From G965279335 sp965279285 (lineage in GTDB: Bacteria > Pseudomonadota > Gammaproteobacteria > DSM-16500), in assembly GCA_965279285.1 (NCBI GenBank), contig OZ257148.1:248001-312000 (forward strand): a DNA stretch of 64,000 bases, read 5' to 3'. Below are positions 1 to 9,081 of the stretch, piece by piece. Position numbers and translations under genes: made by a program. Each line of letters starts with the position of its first letter. The first letter of the stretch is position 1. Below the pieces are notes generated by a model. That model was given only the letters and a program-made list of their open reading frames with translations, did not search any database and was not told the DNA's origin.

Positions 1-3000
1 AGAAGACACATTAGCACTTGCAGTCACATTAGAAGTTAGCATCACACTTTTACTATCAAGCCCTTTACTATCCAGCGCGGTTATTAGTTTACTCGATAAA
101 ATCTCTGTTTTTCTCGCACGTGTTTTAGCTCTGGTTTCTAATTGCTGAATACTTTGAGCAGAAAGATGCGTGCGACGCAAATCAAGCTGCGTTAAAGTCG
201 TATTCGCAATCAGTAATTCATCTAATAGCGAAACATCTTTATCCGTTAATTCAGTATTTTGCAAATTAAGTTGTTGTACAGTTTTATTAACTTGCAATGC
301 CTGTAAAAATTGCTCCAATTCTTTTATATTTAAACGGTGCAAACCCACATCCCAAACTCTTATGAAAGATTCTCCTATCCATTTTTTAGTGCCTGCAACA
401 CTGGCTAACCTATTTTTTGGCAATACTGTTAAACTACTTACCGCATCGGAATGTGCTGCAAAAAAAGCTACGCAGGTATTGCTATTACAATCCCATAATC
501 TCACCATGCCTTTGCCTATCAGAGAAGACGAGGTAGAACCCGTTGCTAAACAACCGTCTGCCATAACAGCGAGTGATTGAATTTTCTCATCAGCAGGTGT
601 AGCTATTGTTATGAATCGTTTTGTGATGATATTCCATAACCTAATTTCTTTCTCAGAGGCACTGGCTAAACGACCATCCGGTAGCGCTGTCAAAACACAA
701 ACCGTTTGAATATTATCTAGTTTTTCAACACACGCGCCAGTAGTGATATCCCAGAGCTTGATGTGATTGGTAGAAGCACTGGCTAAACGACCATCAGGTA
801 ATGCAGCTAATGCCACAAATGTTTCTGTTATACCATCATACTCATTGATTTCTTTAAGCGTGCGCAGACAATTACCATTTTTAGCATCCCAAATTTTTAT
901 AGTGCCATCCACTGAACAACTCGCTAAACGATCATCAGGCAATGTGATTAAAGCTGTCACGGTTTTTTTATGTGCCACTAAGTTATGAACAGATGCTTCA
1001 GCTGCTTCTTTTTTTAAATCCCAAATTTTAATGCTGCCATCATTCGCACCACTGGCTAAACACTGATCGGGCAATGCTATCAATGCAGTGGCATTGTCGT
1101 GTTTTAGCGTGTGACTGCAGCGACTATAATTACTCGCAGTAATTTCCCATATCTTAATAACACCGCTTGCCGATACACTGGCCAAACCTTCTGGCAACGC
1201 AGTAACCACTTTGATACCCTCTTTGCCATGACCTTTTATTTCATACAGTTGTTTAGCCTTTGATTGTCTATCCCAAAATAACTGATCGGAAAGATCAATT
1301 TTAGTGGCTTTGCTATTAGTAATTGTTGCTAACGTTGCTTTAGCATCTAAAATATATGGCATAGAAATTTTATATTGCTCGAGCATGCGTTCTTGCAAAC
1401 TTGCGAGACTTAGCTCAGATTTTTTATGTCCTTTTTGTGCGGAACTACGATACCAGAAAATGGCTAATTGATTATTTTTCGGAACTCCAATGCCAGCTTC
1501 ATAATACTGTCCTAATAAATGTTGCGCTGATAATAATCCTTGATCAGCCACTTGATGGAGTAAAGTCATATATTTTGTCATCTCATCATATGACATTGAT
1601 TTCCGTAGCAATATTTTGTTTTTTATCAGTTTTTGCAGCTGTAAAATCTTCGGTGTCACCTCGTGTTGCACTGGTTGCAAGGTGGGATGCTGCGCTAAGC
1701 CTTCAATCAAAATCGATGCTCCACTTGGCGTGATTGCTGTTTGGCGAATATCCACCTCTGTCAGTGCAGTCTTTATTAACAAAGTAATTAAATTTGCCAC
1801 ATCACCATCATGCAATTGTGTATTTTGCAAATTGAGTTGTTTCACGCTAGTGCCAGGAAGTGCTTGCAACAATGGCTCTATTTGTTTAAATGTCAAAGGA
1901 TTAAACGTTTGCAACTTGATAGTTTTATCATCTGACCCACTCGCCAGACGGCCATCGGGTAAAACGGCAAGCGCATTAATGTTGCTACTAGATTGAAAAG
2001 TATGGATACATTTACCTGTCTCAAGATCCCAAAGTTGAATATCCTGATAATACGCACTAGCAAGCCAGCCATTTGCTAACGTGGTGAGAGTAGAAACATA
2101 ACTTTTCCAAGTTTTCACACACTGACCACTTCTCACATCCCACAGCTTGATGCTCTTATCTCTAGACCCACTCGCTAGACGGCCATCCGACAACAGCGTG
2201 AGGGCAGTAACACTCTCGCTATGCCCGCTTAAGGTCTGTTCACATTGACCATTCTTTACGTTCCACAGCTTGATAGTATTATCATATAACCCGCTTGCCA
2301 GGCGGCCATCCGACAACAGCGTGAGAGCATTAACATAACTGCTCTCACTTAAGGTTTGCACACATTCCCCACGCTTTACATCCCACAACTTGATAGTCTT
2401 CTCCCATGACCCACTCGCCAGCCGCCCATCCGATAACAACGTGAGGGCACTCACAGAATAGCTATGTCCGCTTAAGGTCTGCACACACTCGCCACGCGTT
2501 ACGTCCCACAACTTGATAGTTTTATCATCTGACCCACTCGCCAGACGGCCATCGGGTAAAACGGTGAGAGCAAGAACTTTTTCACTATGTCCTTTTAAAG
2601 TTTGATCCAATTTAGCATCAACTACTATTTGCCGAGAAAGATCTAAGATAGTCAGCTTACTATCTTTTTTGATCTGATCAAGCTGGTTTTGCAAGTTGAA
2701 AATTTGTGACTTAACAACTCCTTCAGAAGATGATGCTTTTTGATCTTTTGCATCACTTGCTGCTATTTTGAAAAAAGTTGAAATGAATAATTCTTCTTCA
2801 TCAATAGGTGATTTTTTCTGATTGCTAGTATTGCTTACTGTTATTGCTGCAGGTGAAGAAAATGCTTCTTTCTGATAATTGGTATTGCCTGCTGTTATTG
2901 TGGCCCCTGCAGAAGGTATGGGTGATTTTTGATCTTTCGTATCAGTGGTTGTCGCTGTTATAGTAAATAAACTAGTTAAATAAGAAACGGATAATTCTTC

Positions 3001-3200
3001 TTCATCAATAGGTGATTTTTTCTGATTGCTAGTATTGCTTACTGTTGTTGCAGCAGGTGAAGAAAATGCTTCTTTCTGATAATTGGTATTACCTGCTGTT
3101 ATTGTGGCCATTGCAGAAGGTGAAGGCATAGGTGATTTTTGATCTTTCGTATCAGTGCTTGTCACTGTTGTACTAAAAAAACTGGATAGATAAGCTTTCA
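1..3200 (-). CDS. Giant WD40 / leucine-rich / Sel1 repeat protein, candidate effector (3' end beyond window)
   Basis: I translated the minus strand from 3200 and found no stop down to position 1, so about 1066 N-terminal residues are visible and the C-terminus is missing. The ATG at 3200 follows an AAGGA ribosome site. Order of parts (rough residues): a Ser/Thr/Ala-rich leader with a 70-residue tandem duplication (1-145); about six WD40-type repeats with the signature LPDGRLASGSDDKTIKLWD (193-423); a leucine-rich-like stretch 'VKQLNLQNTQL' (428-492); a Sel1-like unit 'AQHLLGQYYEAGIGVPKNN' (553-600); about seven more WD40-type repeats (650-953); and a second leucine-rich-like stretch 'VQQLNLQNTEL' (957-1017). 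WD40+LRR thus occurs twice. These are protein-interaction scaffolds. No catalytic motif is seen. A host-directed Dot/Icm substrate is inference. Confidence 0.85.
2771..3190. repeat. 210-bp in-frame tandem duplication in the WD40 gene leader
   Basis: Two near-identical blocks are offset by exactly 210 bp (70 codons); for example the string GGTGATTTTTGATCTTTCGT is at 2921 and again at 3131. Both encode 'TKDQKSP...ITAGNTNYQKEAFSSP...SNQKKSPIDEEEL'. A weak partial third copy ('SDAKDQK') follows. The reading frame is kept. Confidence 0.85.
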
Positions 3201-3240
3201 TAGATTTTTCCTTAAAAGTAAAGTTTAAATTTAATTCCAA

Positions 3241-3726
3241 TTATTTCTTACTAAGCGTTACTGGTGGCGGTGAATTTAAGTTCCCCTGATAACTCACTGC
3301 CGCTGAATTAAAAGATTGCGAATTTAAATTACTTTGATAACTGGGTGACGCAGCTGTTGATGCAGTATCTGCAGCAGCTGTTGCTGAACCAGAAATATTA
3401 CTGGCAGAAGTAAATTCTTTTTCATCTGATCGTAAAAATTCTACAATACGCGCAGCGGTTGGACGTTTAGCTTGATCGCCGTCCCAACAAAATTTAATTA
3501 AGGAAGCAAGTTTAGGGGGGCAATCTTTTGGAATGTCTTCGCGCTCGCCACGCTTTAAGTCCCACAGCATAATCACTTTATCAAATGATCCGCTCGCTAG
3601 ACGGCCATCCGGCAACACTGCCAGAGCATTAAAACCTTCGCTATGCCCGCTTAAAGTAATGTCACAAGTGGCTTCGAATGTGGCATCGACAGCAGCAGTG
3701 GATTTTTGATCTTTAAAACCTTGCAT
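3241..3726 (-). CDS. Chimeric WD40 repeat / kinase C-terminal-tail protein
   Basis: 161 residues with a good AAGGAG site before the ATG. Residues about 24-58 form a single WD40 unit ('LSGHSEGFNALAVLPDGRLA...KVIMLWDLKRGE') of the same type as the neighbouring giant gene. It runs straight into the last lobe of a tyrosine-kinase-like domain: residues about 62-96, 'IPKDCPPKLASLIKFCWDG' followed by AKRPTAARIVEFL. That segment aligns with the end of the kinase domain of the adjacent gene at 3763-5655 ('LPKEMPAVYRTLIQQCWQQ' then RPNLSTIIEQL). The rest is Ser/Ala/Asn/Gln-rich and disordered. There is no ATP site, so it cannot be an active kinase. It reads as a deletion or recombination product of a larger kinase-WD40 gene that still has a start and ribosome site. 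Function unknown. Confidence 0.7.
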   Translation of the reverse strand: MQGFKDQKSTAAVDATFEATCDITLSGHSEGFNALAVLPDGRLASGSFDKVIMLWDLKRGEREDIPKDCPPKLASLIKFCWDGDQAKRPTAARIVEFLRSDEKEFTSASNISGSATAAADTASTAASPSYQSNLNSQSFNSAAVSYQGNLNSPPPVTLSKK

Positions 3727-3762
3727 ATAATTCGCTCCTTAAGTTAATAAAAGTATTTTTTA

Positions 3763-5655
3763 TTACCTCTTCAACTTCATCACCGCCGCCGTCTTTTGAT
3801 CAACAGGATTATTTGGCACTTGATGTTGCGCAGCAGTTGCAGCAGCTGTCGATGCCGGTTGCGTCGCTAATAATTTGCTTTGTAATTTTTGACTTTTAAG
3901 CAGTGCTGTCTGATCCCCTGATTTATGTGCTTGCTCGTACCATGTGAGCGCTTTATTGCTATCTACTGGTACACCATCACCACTTTCCAACATAGTGGCG
4001 AGATTCATCATGGCACGGGCATGGCCACTTGCTGCTGCAGTAGAAAAACACTGCAGGGCTTTGGGTTTGTCGATAGGTGCGCCACCTTTACCAGTTAAAA
4101 AGAAAAAACCTAAATTGGTATGGGCTTTGAAATAACCTTTATCCGCTGAGGCTTGATAACTTTTATAAGCCTTGGGGTAATCTTTTTTGGTTTCGTGTTG
4201 TAGCCCGTGTTGATAATGTTGTTCGGCGCTTAATGCCGCTTCTGGTTGATAAGCTTCAAGTTGTTCGATGATGGTGGATAGGTTCGGACGCTGTATCGGA
4301 TCCTGCTGCCAACACTGTTGAATCAGTGTACGGTAAACGGCAGGCATTTCTTTCGGTAACGGCTCCCGTTTACCAGCTTGCACTAATTTCGCCACATCGT
4401 CTTTGCAATCGGCGAACGGTTTTTTACCGGTAACAATTTCACACAGAATGACACCGTAGCTATACACATCCGCCGCTTTGGTATAAACCGTATCGCGTTT
4501 AAAACATTCGGGCGCTAGCCATTGAATGGCTTGACTGGTTTTATTAAGCGACGCAATGCTGGCTGCTTTAGTTTTAGATAATCCAAAATCGGCAATTTTA
4601 ATTTCATTATTCGCACCCACTAAAATGTTGGCGCTTTTTAAATCACAATGTAAAATATTTTGATTGTGCAAATAAAATAAACCGCGCGCCAATTCCAGAG
4701 CAAATTGTTTTTGTTGTTCTGGGGTTAAGGGTTCCACTTTTTCAGTTTTTTCTGCCGCAGTCTTAGCCACACTGCCATGCAATACCCGATACAACGAACC
4801 TTTTTCTAAATGCTCCATCACTAAACAAGGGCGTTCAGCTTCAATACACGCACCGTACAACTGCACCACATTTTTATGCCTTAAGCGACTTAAAATATTT
4901 ACTTCACGGGTAAATTCATGCATATCCTCGGCACTAAGTTTGCCTTCCAGTGTTTTAATCGCCACGCTTTGTTGACACCACTGCCCTAAATACACTTTAC
5001 CAAATGAGCCTTCGGCCAACTTTTCATCAAAGGCAATTTCATAATACGGCACCATTAAATTCGCATCGATCGGCGTTTTCTTTTTAACCGGACCGTGAGC
5101 AAAGACCGCGGCAATTTGCATTCTCATCGACGCCAATTGCTGCGCCAAAATGGCATTACCTTCTTGCTGCTGCAACTGCAATTTTTGTAATGCACCATTC
5201 GCTTTTTGATTTAATTGAATGATCACGTCTTGTTGTTTTTGCAGCGCGTGATAATCGTGTTTTTGATCCGCCCTATCGTGTTCGCGATTAATAATCTGCT
5301 GCGCATTTAAACCTAAATTTAATTGTGTGATGGTTTTTTCTAATTCATCATTTAACAACGCGAATTTTTTTTCATCGGTACCGGCTTTTAACACCTGCTT
5401 AAACCAACTCTTATCCTGGGAAAAGTTTTTTACAAACACCAAACAATTATCTAAACAGGTTTTTAACGCTACCAATCCCGGGCGATATTGTTCGCCGTCT
5501 TTTATTCCATCTAATTTTTTGACCGCTTTGACAATTACTTCTATTCTTTCAGCGATGCGTTTACATTGCGCTTGATTGGCTTTCACCAATTCGACCTGTT
5601 CATACACTGCTTTCGCCACGGCATAGACGGAAGACAAAATATCGGTAATGGGCAT
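3763..5655 (-). CDS. MLKL-like helical domain + tyrosine-kinase-like kinase + Sel1 repeats
   Basis: 630 residues. Residues 1-140 are all helical: 'VELVKANQAQCKRIAERIEV', a central 'FVKNFSQDKSWFKQVL' and 'NDELEKTITQLNLGLNAQQ'. The pattern recalls the N-terminal four-helix bundle of eukaryotic MLKL/HeLo-type proteins (QCRRLxxRV...). A coiled linker (140-185) follows, then a complete kinase domain at about 205-470: glycine loop EGSFGKV 215-221, VAIK with Lys234, HCDLKSAN with Asp338 (Cys in place of the HRD arginine), DFG 356-358, APE 381-383 and CW...RP near 449-456. The C-terminal 478-585 holds Sel1-type repeats ('AHTNLGFFFLTGKGG', 'AMMNLATMLESGDGVPVD'). The kinase looks catalytically competent. 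The MLKL comparison is from memory of the family and needs profile confirmation. Likely an effector; host target unknown. Confidence 0.85.
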   Translation of the reverse strand: MPITDILSSVYAVAKAVYEQVELVKANQAQCKRIAERIEVIVKAVKKLDGIKDGEQYRPGLVALKTCLDNCLVFVKNFSQDKSWFKQVLKAGTDEKKFALLNDELEKTITQLNLGLNAQQIINREHDRADQKHDYHALQKQQDVIIQLNQKANGALQKLQLQQQEGNAILAQQLASMRMQIAAVFAHGPVKKKTPIDANLMVPYYEIAFDEKLAEGSFGKVYLGQWCQQSVAIKTLEGKLSAEDMHEFTREVNILSRLRHKNVVQLYGACIEAERPCLVMEHLEKGSLYRVLHGSVAKTAAEKTEKVEPLTPEQQKQFALELARGLFYLHNQNILHCDLKSANILVGANNEIKIADFGLSKTKAASIASLNKTSQAIQWLAPECFKRDTVYTKAADVYSYGVILCEIVTGKKPFADCKDDVAKLVQAGKREPLPKEMPAVYRTLIQQCWQQDPIQRPNLSTIIEQLEAYQPEAALSAEQHYQHGLQHETKKDYPKAYKSYQASADKGYFKAHTNLGFFFLTGKGGAPIDKPKALQCFSTAAASGHARAMMNLATMLESGDGVPVDSNKALTWYEQAHKSGDQTALLKSQKLQSKLLATQPASTAAATAAQHQVPNNPVDQKTAAVMKLKR

Positions 5656-5660
5656 GGGAA

Positions 5661-5690
5661 ACGCTCCTGCTTAGCATTAGTTAGGAGCGT
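5661..5690 (-). promoter_or_regulatory. Hairpin that can sequester the kinase ribosome-binding site
   Basis: ACGCTCCT (5661-5668) and AGGAGCGT (5683-5690) are perfect 8-bp inverted repeats with a 14-nt loop. In the minus-strand mRNA the arm nearer the gene contains the AGGAG ribosome site of the kinase, eight bases before its ATG. Pairing would hide the site. Regulation is inferred. Confidence 0.45.
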
Positions 5691-5906
5691 AGATAGTATC
5701 GTACTGCGCCGTGAGACATCAAGTGGACAATTGGTGCCGGGATTTTGTTTGCATGAATGCGTAAGCGTGGCGCTATACACCTTGTTTTGTTATGCATTCA
5801 AAAGTGCAATTAGCTGATACGTATAGATGCATAACATACTGTCCATATGTACGATCACAATCATCCCAAAATGTAATAAAATTCGCCCTAATTCAAACCC
5901 GACATC

Positions 5907-6221
5907 CTATAAATCCCATTGATATTTTTTTAAATCAACGCGCCCCTTAAAAATAACAACTCCCTCTCTTGCTAAAAGATTTTTTTGCCGAGAATAAGCA
6001 TTACTAAAAATAGGAAAAGAAAGTTGTCCATTTGATTTTATAATCCGTTGCCAAGGTAATTTATGACTTTTAGTGCAAGAATGAAGTAACCAGCCTACTC
6101 CGCGAGAACCACGAGGGTTTCCTGCTAATTGCGCAATTAATCCATACGTTGCAACTTTTCCTTTTGGAACTGATTGAATAAGAGCAATGACTTTTTTGGA
6201 AAACTCGGTTTGTGTTTTCAT
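5907..6221 (-). CDS. Alkyltransferase-like (ATL / YbaZ-type) DNA-binding protein
   Basis: 104 residues, with the C-terminal DNA-binding fold of O6-alkylguanine DNA alkyltransferases: 'IPQ/IQSVPKGKVATYGLIAQ' helix-turn-helix entry, 'NPRGSRGVGWLLHS', then LPWQRIIKSNG near residue 55. Active methyltransferases carry PCHR here. The Cys is replaced by Trp, the hallmark of ATL proteins, which bind and flip alkylated guanines and hand them to nucleotide excision repair instead of repairing them directly. Length is typical of ATLs. GGA lies eight bases before the ATG. The gene stands alone between an accessory region and a repeat. Confidence 0.85.
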   Translation of the reverse strand: MKTQTEFSKKVIALIQSVPKGKVATYGLIAQLAGNPRGSRGVGWLLHSCTKSHKLPWQRIIKSNGQLSFPIFSNAYSRQKNLLAREGVVIFKGRVDLKKYQWDL

Positions 6222-6286
6222 TTAAAATTCCAGATTGATTAAAATTTTGTAATGAATGGTTAAATTAATCACTTACAAACACGTTT

Positions 6287-6370
6287 GGTGGGCACGCTGC
6301 GCTTTGCCCACCCTACAATAATTTATTTTTGTGATTTTCTGTAGGGTGGGCAAAGCGCAGCGTGCCCACC
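6287..6370. repeat. REPIN-like inverted REP doublet (class A)
   Basis: Two copies of the hairpin GTAG-GGTGGGC...GCCCACC face each other with GTAG inward across a 24-bp spacer. It lies in the 347-bp stretch between the ATL gene and thiD (6222-6568), which holds nothing else I recognise. Confidence 0.9.
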
Positions 6371-6568
6371 TACGTAAGGGCCTGACACCGTAGCATACAA
6401 TGGGGAGCTACATGCCAAGAGCATGAAGCAAAGTATTATACTACCCGAGCTAAGCTTTTTATTTTTGTCACCATGTCTAATCCACATAGAACTTGATACG
6501 AGATATGCTTTATAATGGAATATAGCCCATTAGCACACCCCCAACACCACATCTATTAAATATTAAGG

Positions 6569-7396
6569 CTAGATTAAGAGATAACGATCCTCGAAAAAAT
6601 AAAAATGATCCACAGGCCCACACCCATGACCCACTTGCAGCGTTGTACCACTTGCGATTGCTTTGGTTAAATATTTTTTTGCGTGATCAATCGCATCTTT
6701 TAATTCAAGACCTTTAGCAAGATAAGACGCGATAGCAGAAGATAAACTACATCCTGTCCCATGGGTATTGTTAGAATGAATTCTTTGCGCATGAAACCAA
6801 TGACAAACCTTATCTTTATATAAATAAACAACATCGGATGACTGCTCGCCATCAAAATGGCCGCCTTTAATAAGCACATTAATTTTAAACTGATTTCCCA
6901 TTTCTATCGCTGCTAGTTCTTGTTCTGCGGCGGTATTAATTTTTTTACCAAGCAATAACTCAGCCTCACTTAAATTAGGTGTAATAAGAGTCACATACGG
7001 AAACAGCATGTTTTTTAATATAGGAATAGTTGCTAAATCAATAAGCTCACAACCATTTTTAGCCATCATCACAGGATCTAAAATAACAATATTAGGCTTA
7101 AATTTTTGTAACGCCGCTGACACTACGGAAATAATTTTTTCATTATGCAACATACCAATCTTAACAGCTTGAATATTCAAATCACTAAAAACACTATCTA
7201 ATTGCTGCTGCACAAATTCCGGAGTAATTTCACAAATCGCTTGCACACCTAAAGTATTTTGTGCAGTTAATGCGGTAATAACAGATGCTGCATAACAACC
7301 CAGAGCAGAAATAACTTTTATATCCGCTTGTATTCCTGCACCGCCCGATGAATCAGAACCAGCAATGGTTAATACACATTGTTTATGCTTTTTCAT
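6569..7396 (-). CDS. thiD: Hydroxymethylpyrimidine / phosphomethylpyrimidine kinase
   Basis: 275 residues. It phosphorylates HMP and HMP-phosphate to HMP-pyrophosphate, the pyrimidine half of thiamine phosphate. Ribokinase-fold marks: N-terminal 'LTIAGSDSSGGAGIQADIK', 'VILDPVMMAKNG', 'LITPNLSEAELLL', and the anion-hole motif 'HGTGCSLSSAIA' near residue 210. It is the last gene of thiE-thiM-thiD. Its start overlaps the thiM end by 14 bp, which implies translational coupling. Length is typical. Confidence 0.95.
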   Translation of the reverse strand: MKKHKQCVLTIAGSDSSGGAGIQADIKVISALGCYAASVITALTAQNTLGVQAICEITPEFVQQQLDSVFSDLNIQAVKIGMLHNEKIISVVSAALQKFKPNIVILDPVMMAKNGCELIDLATIPILKNMLFPYVTLITPNLSEAELLLGKKINTAAEQELAAIEMGNQFKINVLIKGGHFDGEQSSDVVYLYKDKVCHWFHAQRIHSNNTHGTGCSLSSAIASYLAKGLELKDAIDHAKKYLTKAIASGTTLQVGHGCGPVDHFYFFEDRYLLI

Positions 7397-8165
7397 AAGA
7401 TAATTCTTCTGGAATTAAATTTAATTCATCAAGAAATTTAACTTTAAATGACGCCGGCCCTTGTGCTGATTTTTCAGCTATTTCTCCACAAACACCATAA
7501 AAAGCGGTCGCTAACACACCCGCAGCAAATCTATTTTTTTCCACCGCATGAAAAGCACCAACAACAGCAGAAAGCAAACATCCCGTTCCAGTAATCTGCG
7601 GCATCAGTGGCGAACCATAGGCAAGCTCACGGATATGATGAGCATCAACAATAATATCGAGCTTTCCGCTCACAACAACAGCGGCATCACAACGAACAGA
7701 AAGTTGTTGTGCACTCTCAATAGCAAACTCACTTTGCGTCGCACTATCCACACCTTTGGTTTTCACCGAGGCATCAGATAAAGACATAATTTCACTTGCA
7801 TTGCCTCTAATGATCGCAATTTGATAACGATCAATTAAATGTCGACTTGTACTAGTACGATAGTGACTTGCTCCTGCACCAACAGGATCTAAAATAATAG
7901 GCTTTTTTAATTGATTTGCTACACGACAAACGTATTCACACAACGCAATAAATTTTTCATCCAAGGTTCCAAGATTAATCACGACTGAGCTAGCTAATTG
8001 TAACAACTCCTCAACTTCTTGTTGCGCTTTACTCATTACCGGTGATGCGCCTAAACTCAATAATCCATTAGCAATAAAATCCATCGTCACATCATTAGTG
8101 ATATTTAATATTAATGGTTTTTCTGCTTTTATTTTTGCAACAGCATTTTTTATCTCTTCAAACAT
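7383..8165 (-). CDS. thiM: Hydroxyethylthiazole kinase
   Basis: 260 residues. It phosphorylates the thiazole alcohol salvaged from thiamine breakdown, supplying the substrate that ThiE joins to HMP-PP. Seen: 'PLILNITNDVTMDFIANGLL', 'KPIILDPVGAGAS', 'IIRGNASEIMSL', and the C-terminal 'ITGTGCLLSAVVGAF' phosphate-binding loop. Its start overlaps the end of thiE by 16 bp. No de novo genes (thiC, thiG, thiS) are nearby, so this operon by itself codes for salvage only. Confidence 0.95.
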   Translation of the reverse strand: MFEEIKNAVAKIKAEKPLILNITNDVTMDFIANGLLSLGASPVMSKAQQEVEELLQLASSVVINLGTLDEKFIALCEYVCRVANQLKKPIILDPVGAGASHYRTSTSRHLIDRYQIAIIRGNASEIMSLSDASVKTKGVDSATQSEFAIESAQQLSVRCDAAVVVSGKLDIIVDAHHIRELAYGSPLMPQITGTGCLLSAVVGAFHAVEKNRFAAGVLATAFYGVCGEIAEKSAQGPASFKVKFLDELNLIPEELSYEKA

Positions 8166-8812
8166 AAAGTACTCTTTTTATCAAGGGAATCGTCAATTTC
8201 AGCTATCAAAGCTGCTGCTGATTTGCGCGGGTCATGATCATGAATGGCACCGATTACGGCAGCGCCACATGCACCACTATCCATAATCATGCTGATATTA
8301 TCTAGCTTAATTCCACCAATTGCCATAACCGGATGTTTAGACAGTGCAACTATTTTCCGCAGTCCATCTAGCCCCCAATATGTTTTACAATCCGGCTTGG
8401 TTTTACTTTGAAATACAGCACTAGCAGCAATATAATCTATGCTCGTTAATTGATTAGCTATTATTAATTCTTTTAGTGACTCAACTGACCAGCCAATTAT
8501 TTTTTTGGGACCCAATATTTTTCGTGCCTCATCTGGTGAAAGATCAGATTGCCCAATATGCACACCATCCGCATCAATCTCTTGTGCAATTTCAACATGA
8601 TCATTAATAATAAGCGGTATGTTAAAAGGACGCAAAGTGGCTTTTAATTGCAGGGCTAGCTGTCGAAATGCAGATAAATCCTGCGTTTTTTCACGTAACT
8701 GCACAGAGGTAATTCCACCGTGTATCGCTTTCAAGATTAAAGGCTTATATAAACTAAACGGTTGTTTTTGCAAGTTTGTTACTAAACAAAGTCTTAAAGC
8801 ACGAGCATTCAT
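8150..8812 (-). CDS. thiE: Thiamine phosphate synthase
   Basis: 220 residues. It joins HMP-PP and thiazole phosphate into thiamine monophosphate. TIM-barrel marks: 'LVTNLQKQPFSLYKPLI' entry, 'VQLREKTQDL', 'IINDHVEIAQEIDADGVHIG', 'GWSVESLKEL', 'KPDCKTYWGLDGLR', 'VMAIGGIKLDN'. First gene of the operon. A textbook AGGAGAG ribosome site sits just before the ATG, and the TPP riboswitch lies 75 bp upstream. Confidence 0.95.
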   Translation of the reverse strand: MNARALRLCLVTNLQKQPFSLYKPLILKAIHGGITSVQLREKTQDLSAFRQLALQLKATLRPFNIPLIINDHVEIAQEIDADGVHIGQSDLSPDEARKILGPKKIIGWSVESLKELIIANQLTSIDYIAASAVFQSKTKPDCKTYWGLDGLRKIVALSKHPVMAIGGIKLDNISMIMDSGACGAAVIGAIHDHDPRKSAAALIAEIDDSLDKKSTLCLKR

Positions 8813-8885
8813 TACTTCTCTCCTAAAAATTTAATCCAGGACGAGCAACAAATGAATCAACTGAAATATCATCGACGTGTTGCTC

Positions 8886-8969
8886 ACTCTCCCTCCGCAG
8901 GCATTACCCAGAGCAGGTTATAAGGGTGTTTCTCAGCTTTAATTTAACTTAAAGCACCCCTGGTGAATC
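8886..8969 (-). promoter_or_regulatory. TPP riboswitch (THI element)
   Basis: On the minus strand the conserved blocks appear in order: CAGGGGTGC, GCTGAGAAACACCC, ATAACCTGCTCTGGGTAATG, then CCTGCGGAGGGA. This is the thiamine pyrophosphate aptamer, placed directly ahead of thiE-thiM-thiD. It should turn the operon down when TPP is plentiful. The leader to the thiE start is about 75 nt. I cannot say whether control is by termination or by hiding the ribosome site. Confidence 0.95.
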
Positions 8970-9081
8970 ATAGACTCGCAGTGTAGTCAGCGGCTTTCTA
9001 GCTGTCAATAAAACTTTAACTATCTTAAGTAAGAACGGTATACATTTCACCACAGCTTAGCCACGCCACTTCCACTTAACA

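Noticed and set aside
170..1996. Several plus-strand open frames of 70-136 residues
   Set aside because: They lie opposite the WD40 gene and are Cys/Ser-rich antisense shadows; the minus strand carries the repeat signature throughout.
6287..6370. CRISPR array made of the recurring 30-bp repeats
   Set aside because: Copies are scattered, inverted in pairs and not evenly spaced; no cas genes. They are REP-type palindromes.
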